A DNA stretch of 10,436 bases. Source: Candidatus Aminicenantota bacterium (GTDB lineage: Bacteria; Acidobacteriota; Aminicenantia; Aminicenantales; Aminicenantaceae). A program made the position numbers and the translations under genes. The notes beneath the pieces are model-generated. The model ran no database searches, was not told the DNA's origin, and saw nothing but the letters and a program-made list of their open reading frames with translations. Where the stretch lies: NCBI GenBank assembly GCA_016926925.1, contig JAFGNQ010000120.1, forward strand, positions 1 to 10,436, given 5' to 3'. Positions 7,247 through 10,436 of this stretch are shown piece by piece; the first letter of the stretch is position 1; every line of letters starts with the position of its first letter.

Positions 7247-8386
7247 ATGAAAATATTGATATTAGGTGCAGGATTGGTCGGAAAACCTATGGCTATGGAT
7301 TTGGCAAAAGATAGCCGGTTCCATGTCAGCGTCGCCGATATCGATCCTGATGCCATTGCCAGGCTTTCACACATCCCGGGGATCTCGGCTATTCGCCGCG
7401 ACTTATCTGATTCTAAAGGTTTGAAGGAACTTGTCTCCGGATTCGACATCGTGATCAATGCTCTTCCGGGATTCATGGGATTTCAAACGCTCGAATGGAT
7501 AATCGAAGTAAAAAAAGATGTCGTAGACATATCCTTTTTTCCGGAGGACCCGTTTCGACTGGATGATCTTGCTAAAGCCTCCAACGTTACCGCTTTGGTC
7601 GACTGCGGCGTGGCTCCCGGAATGAGCAACGTTTTGGTGGGGCATGCGGACCACCAGCTTGACAGGACAGAAAAACTCGAAATATATGTCGGTGGATTGC
7701 CGGAAATCCGGGAATGGCCCTTCGAATACAAAGCCGGATTCTCCCCCATTGATGTCATTGAAGAATATATCCGTCCTGCCCGCTATGTCGAAAACGGAAA
7801 GCTCAAGCAAAAGCCGGCTCTTTCGGACGCGGAATATGTCAATTTCTCGCGGATAGGAACCCTGGAGGCTTTTCTCACGGACGGATTGCGGACTCTCATA
7901 AAGACGATCGATGCGCCCGTTATGACGGAAAAAACGCTCCGGTATCCGGGCCATATCGATAAAATCAAAGTGCTTCGGGAATCCGGTTTTTTTGGAAAAG
8001 AGAAGGTTCCCGTCAACGGTGTGAGTGTTAGGCCTGTCGATGTAAGCGCCTCTCTCCTTTTCCCGAAATGGAAGTTGAGCGTTTCCGACAAAGATGTTAC
8101 GGTCATGCGGATTGTCGTCGAGGGGAGGAAAGGAGACAAGAGACTTCAATACACTTACGAACTTTATGATGAATACGATATCGGTACTCAGGTTCATTCG
8201 ATGGCCAGGACAACAGGCTACACAGCCACTACGGCGCTGCGAATGATTGCAGCTGGATTATTCTCCAGAAAAGGGATCTCTTCTCCCGAATTTATCGGCC
8301 GGAAATCCGAATGTGTGGAGTTTATGCTTAACGGGCTCAGAGAAAGAAACGTGAATTATGAAGAAAAAGTCAACGCTTTAGAATAA
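7247..8386 (+). CDS. Lysine 6-dehydrogenase / saccharopine dehydrogenase family enzyme
   Basis: A cytoplasmic 379-residue oxidoreductase. The N-terminus has a Rossmann motif GAGLVG (7-12) and an acidic residue at the end of strand 2 (VADID, D31), which favours NAD. Next come NALPG (71-75), DCGVAPGMSN (119-128), YVGGLP (147-152), TLRYPGH (230-236) and ARTTGYTATTALRM (320-333). These, in this order and at this length, match bacterial lysine 6-dehydrogenase (about 380-390 residues). That enzyme oxidatively deaminates the lysine side-chain amine to the piperideine carboxylate with NAD. It is not the longer bifunctional eukaryotic form. The substrate is inferred only from family likeness; saccharopine, carboxynorspermidine or another amino acid are alternatives. 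The start is fixed by AAAGGAGG (7233-7240), 6 bases upstream. It appears to be a single gene with its own candidate promoter and a leader of about 165 bases. Confidence 0.83.
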   Translation: MKILILGAGLVGKPMAMDLAKDSRFHVSVADIDPDAIARLSHIPGISAIRRDLSDSKGLKELVSGFDIVINALPGFMGFQTLEWIIEVKKDVVDISFFPEDPFRLDDLAKASNVTALVDCGVAPGMSNVLVGHADHQLDRTEKLEIYVGGLPEIREWPFEYKAGFSPIDVIEEYIRPARYVENGKLKQKPALSDAEYVNFSRIGTLEAFLTDGLRTLIKTIDAPVMTEKTLRYPGHIDKIKVLRESGFFGKEKVPVNGVSVRPVDVSASLLFPKWKLSVSDKDVTVMRIVVEGRKGDKRLQYTYELYDEYDIGTQVHSMARTTGYTATTALRMIAAGLFSRKGISSPEFIGRKSECVEFMLNGLRERNVNYEEKVNALE

Positions 8387-8415
8387 AGACCGGGATTTTT
8401 TCTATCGGAGAGGAA

Positions 8416-8445
8416 TTGACCCTGATCTTTTTGCTGTGCTAGACT
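8416..8445 (+). promoter_or_regulatory. Sigma-70-type promoter for the propeller sensor gene
   Basis: TTGACC (8416-8421), an 18-base spacer and TAGACT (8440-8445), with TGC directly before the -10 giving an extended element. It lies about 115-140 bases upstream of the gene. The 5' leader contains a small hairpin, TCTGC-TTG-GCAGA (8483-8495), and the palindrome GAAGGCCTTC, neither of which I can assign to a known riboswitch. Confidence 0.55.
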
Positions 8446-8557
8446 GATTGCAGAACGTCGGCATGTGGGAGCGGTTTTGAAATCTGCTTGGCAGACTGAA
8501 GGCCTTCCCTAACCTGTCGTTACGTTGTTCATGAATACGGAGAAAGTAAGGCATCGA

Positions 8558-10436
8558 ATGAAAGCGCCCAGTTGCACTAACAGGACTGCATTTCTGTACG
8601 CAATGATTTTCCTGGGATTCTTCATCTTTTCCTCAAGCTATAAACTCTACGGACTCGATCCCGGCAAAAGTATTTACCAGTATGTTCACGTTATCTGGAC
8701 CACTAAAAACGGGCTTCCCGTAGATACGATCAAAACGGTCTGTCAAGATCAAGAAGGATATATCTGGCTGGGAACGAGCGAAGGTTTGGTGCGCTTCGAT
8801 GGAATCAAGTTCAAGCTATTCAATACATACAACACAAATCATCTGAAAAGCAATAATGTTATCACTCTCAAAAAAGACGGTCTGGGAAATCTATGGATTG
8901 GGACCGATAGAGGGGGCTTAAGTAAATATTATGGCGGACAGTTTGTGAACTATTCCGAAGAAGACGGTCTGCCCAACAACGCTGTTCTTAGCCTGTGTGA
9001 GGACAGGGAAGGCAATCTTTGGATCGGAACAGAAAACGGAATAGTCAGGTTCGAAGAAAATAAGTTCAGAACATTCGGAGAAAAGGACGGATTGTCCAGC
9101 GATGTCGTAACAGCCATCCTTGAAGATAGAAAGGGAATCCTGTGGATAGGCACTATAGGTGGAGGGCTCATGAGCTTTCAAAACGGCCGCTTCACTGAGG
9201 TGCCTTTAGTTGGTGACAAGGAAAATAGAGGCAGTGTTCGAGCTTTGTGCGAGGATAGAAATGGAAACCTCTGGGTGGGAACTGTGGGAAATGGGCTGTG
9301 CTCTATAAAAGATGGGAAAATAAAGACTTACACGACAGATCACGGCCTTTCTAACAACATGGTTTTCTCTATCTGCGAGGATAGGGACGGAAATTTATGG
9401 GTAGGCACTAATGGAGGGGGATTAAATCTTTTTAAAGACGGGAAATTTACGGTTTTTTCGAAATGCGAGAGCTCTTTTTTCGATGTTATAAGAACTCTCT
9501 TTGAGGATGAGGAAGGAAACCTTTGGGTGGGGACCCGGGGGAATGGACTCAGCCGTATCAGTGACGGAAAATTCACGACCTATACGGAAAACGAAGGGAT
9601 TTCCAATAACTTCATTCGCTGTGTCTACGAAGATGCATACGATAGGTTGTGGGTGGGTACAAACAGCGGTGTCAATCTTTTAAAAGATGGGAAATTTGTT
9701 CCCTTTGCGGAAAAATATTTATCTCAAATTCCGGCCTTTTCTATGCTCTTGGACAGGGAAAACAATTTATGGATTGCAGCGATCGGCCACGGGCTCTGCC
9801 GGTTGAAAAATGATGAATTCAAAGTCTACTCAAAAGAGAGCGGATTGGTTAACAACCTGCTGCAGGTAATTGTTTTGGATCACGAAGAAAATTTATGGAT
9901 AGGAACCTTCGGAGGAGGGTTGTACCGCTTCAAGGATGGAAAATTCAGACAGATGACAACCGTTGACGGGCTTTATAATGACGTCATCTATTATCTGTAT
10001 GAAGATCATAAGAAAGACCTCTGGGTGGGCACGGGAATCGGATTGAATTGCCTCAGGAAAGGCCGTGTTGTCCCCTATCCTTTTGAAAGCCGGCTTTCGA
10101 AGGAACTCGTCTATGCCATCTATGAAGATAGTGAGTTCAATCTATGGCTGGGAACGAGTTCGGGTGGCTTGATAAAAGCCAATGAAAATGAATTGAAGAC
10201 CTATTCTTCCAGAGATGGCCTCTTCAGTGACAAGATATTCAGTATTGTCGAAGATAATCATGGATACCTCTGGATGAGCTGCGGGAAAGGTGTGTTCAAT
10301 GTCCGCAAGAAAGACCTCGAAGATTTCGATTCCGGGAAAATAAGAAAAATCCCCTTCAGATCCTTCGATGAATATGACGGCCTGCAAACAAGAGAGTGCA
10401 GCGGAACGGATGCTCAAGTCGCCTGCAAAACAAAAA
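8558..10436 (+). CDS. Two-component-regulator propeller sensor protein (3' partial)
   Basis: An open frame without stop to the window edge, at least 626 residues. The N-terminus has a short charged stretch and one hydrophobic segment (AFLYAMIFLGFFIF, about residues 11-24), a signal peptide or anchor. Then comes DPGKSIYQYVHVIW, the usual entry to Reg_prop sensors. From residue 61 it consists of 13 beta-propeller blades with the core LW(I/V)GT-x-GGL and a D/N-G turn, spaced about 42 residues apart. Proteins of this kind sense a ligand in the periplasm through two seven-bladed propellers. They normally continue with a Y_Y_Y domain, a membrane helix and a histidine kinase, GGDEF or DNA-binding output, all beyond this window. 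ATG 8558 is chosen for TAAGG 6 bases upstream; ATG 8531 is in frame but has no such site. The ligand and output are unknown. Confidence 0.88.
   Translation, partial: MKAPSCTNRTAFLYAMIFLGFFIFSSSYKLYGLDPGKSIYQYVHVIWTTKNGLPVDTIKTVCQDQEGYIWLGTSEGLVRFDGIKFKLFNTYNTNHLKSNNVITLKKDGLGNLWIGTDRGGLSKYYGGQFVNYSEEDGLPNNAVLSLCEDREGNLWIGTENGIVRFEENKFRTFGEKDGLSSDVVTAILEDRKGILWIGTIGGGLMSFQNGRFTEVPLVGDKENRGSVRALCEDRNGNLWVGTVGNGLCSIKDGKIKTYTTDHGLSNNMVFSICEDRDGNLWVGTNGGGLNLFKDGKFTVFSKCESSFFDVIRTLFEDEEGNLWVGTRGNGLSRISDGKFTTYTENEGISNNFIRCVYEDAYDRLWVGTNSGVNLLKDGKFVPFAEKYLSQIPAFSMLLDRENNLWIAAIGHGLCRLKNDEFKVYSKESGLVNNLLQVIVLDHEENLWIGTFGGGLYRFKDGKFRQMTTVDGLYNDVIYYLYEDHKKDLWVGTGIGLNCLRKGRVVPYPFESRLSKELVYAIYEDSEFNLWLGTSSGGLIKANENELKTYSSRDGLFSDKIFSIVEDNHGYLWMSCGKGVFNVRKKDLEDFDSGKIRKIPFRSFDEYDGLQTRECSGTDAQVACKTK
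8738..10436 (+). repeat. Tandem Reg_prop blade repeats (13 visible)
   Basis: Thirteen repeats of about 125 bases within the sensor gene. The blade tryptophan codons run from 8765 to 10271, 12 intervals over 1506 bases. Blades 5-7 (about 9245-9610) are also alike at the base level, sharing gag-gat...gga-aac/aat-ctt-tgg-gtg-gg cores and aaa-gat-ggg-aaa turns. Blades 8, 11 and 13 are shorter or more diverged (NSGV, GIGL and SCGKGV in place of GGGL). Confidence 0.85.

Noticed and set aside
8387..8415. Terminator after the dehydrogenase gene (run of T at about 8396-8401)
   Set aside because: No stable stem precedes the T-run; CCG...CGG is only three base pairs.
8918..9181. Minus-strand frames opposite the propeller sensor (8918-9181, 9340-9576, 10142-10417)
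   Set aside because: They are periodic shadows of the repeated blades, which explains their repeated PSL/SPF-rich composition.

Overview
The window looks like chromosomal DNA of an anaerobic, Gram-negative-type bacterium. The evidence is a molybdenum hydroxylase of the xanthine dehydrogenase family joined to an iron-sulfur flavoprotein module, a Tat-exported enzyme homologue and a large beta-propeller sensor. Desulfobacterota or Aminicenantes-like lineages would fit, but this is a guess from gene content. No RNA gene, CRISPR array, insertion sequence or phage gene was seen, and no gap between genes exceeds about 260 bases.

Layout. Bases 1-3984 (+) hold the end of a molybdenum hydroxylase operon: the C-terminal three quarters or so of the molybdopterin-binding large subunit, then, 4 bases later, an unusual 796-residue FAD subunit. 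That subunit is split by an inserted NAD(P)H oxidoreductase module of the GltD/YgfK type. Bases 4002-5129 (-) encode the ribosome-maturation GTPase RsgA, convergent with the hydroxylase operon. Bases 5336-6994 (+) encode a Tat-exported gamma-glutamyltransferase-like Ntn hydrolase with a heavily altered active site. Bases 7247-8386 (+) encode a lysine-6-dehydrogenase/saccharopine-dehydrogenase-like enzyme, preceded by a leader that may carry an attenuator. From 8558 to the window edge (+) runs the periplasmic two-component-regulator propeller part of a large sensor, with 13 blades visible and the output domains cut off.

How they fit together. The hydroxylase pair clearly works as one complex: substrate is hydroxylated at the molybdenum site, and electrons pass through FAD and Fe-S centres to the built-in pyridine-nucleotide module. 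The small [2Fe-2S] component is not in the window and is probably upstream or fused to the missing part. The other genes appear to be single transcription units. The Ntn hydrolase homologue and the amino-acid dehydrogenase hint at nitrogen-compound catabolism, but nothing here ties them to the hydroxylase. Three candidate promoters (before rsgA, the dehydrogenase and the sensor) all carry a TGn extended -10 element.

The observations most worth following are the FAD-subunit/GltD insertion, the rebuilt pocket of the GGT homologue, the Gln-to-Pro change in the large subunit, a possible leaderless rsgA mRNA, and the leader peptide/hairpin before the dehydrogenase.
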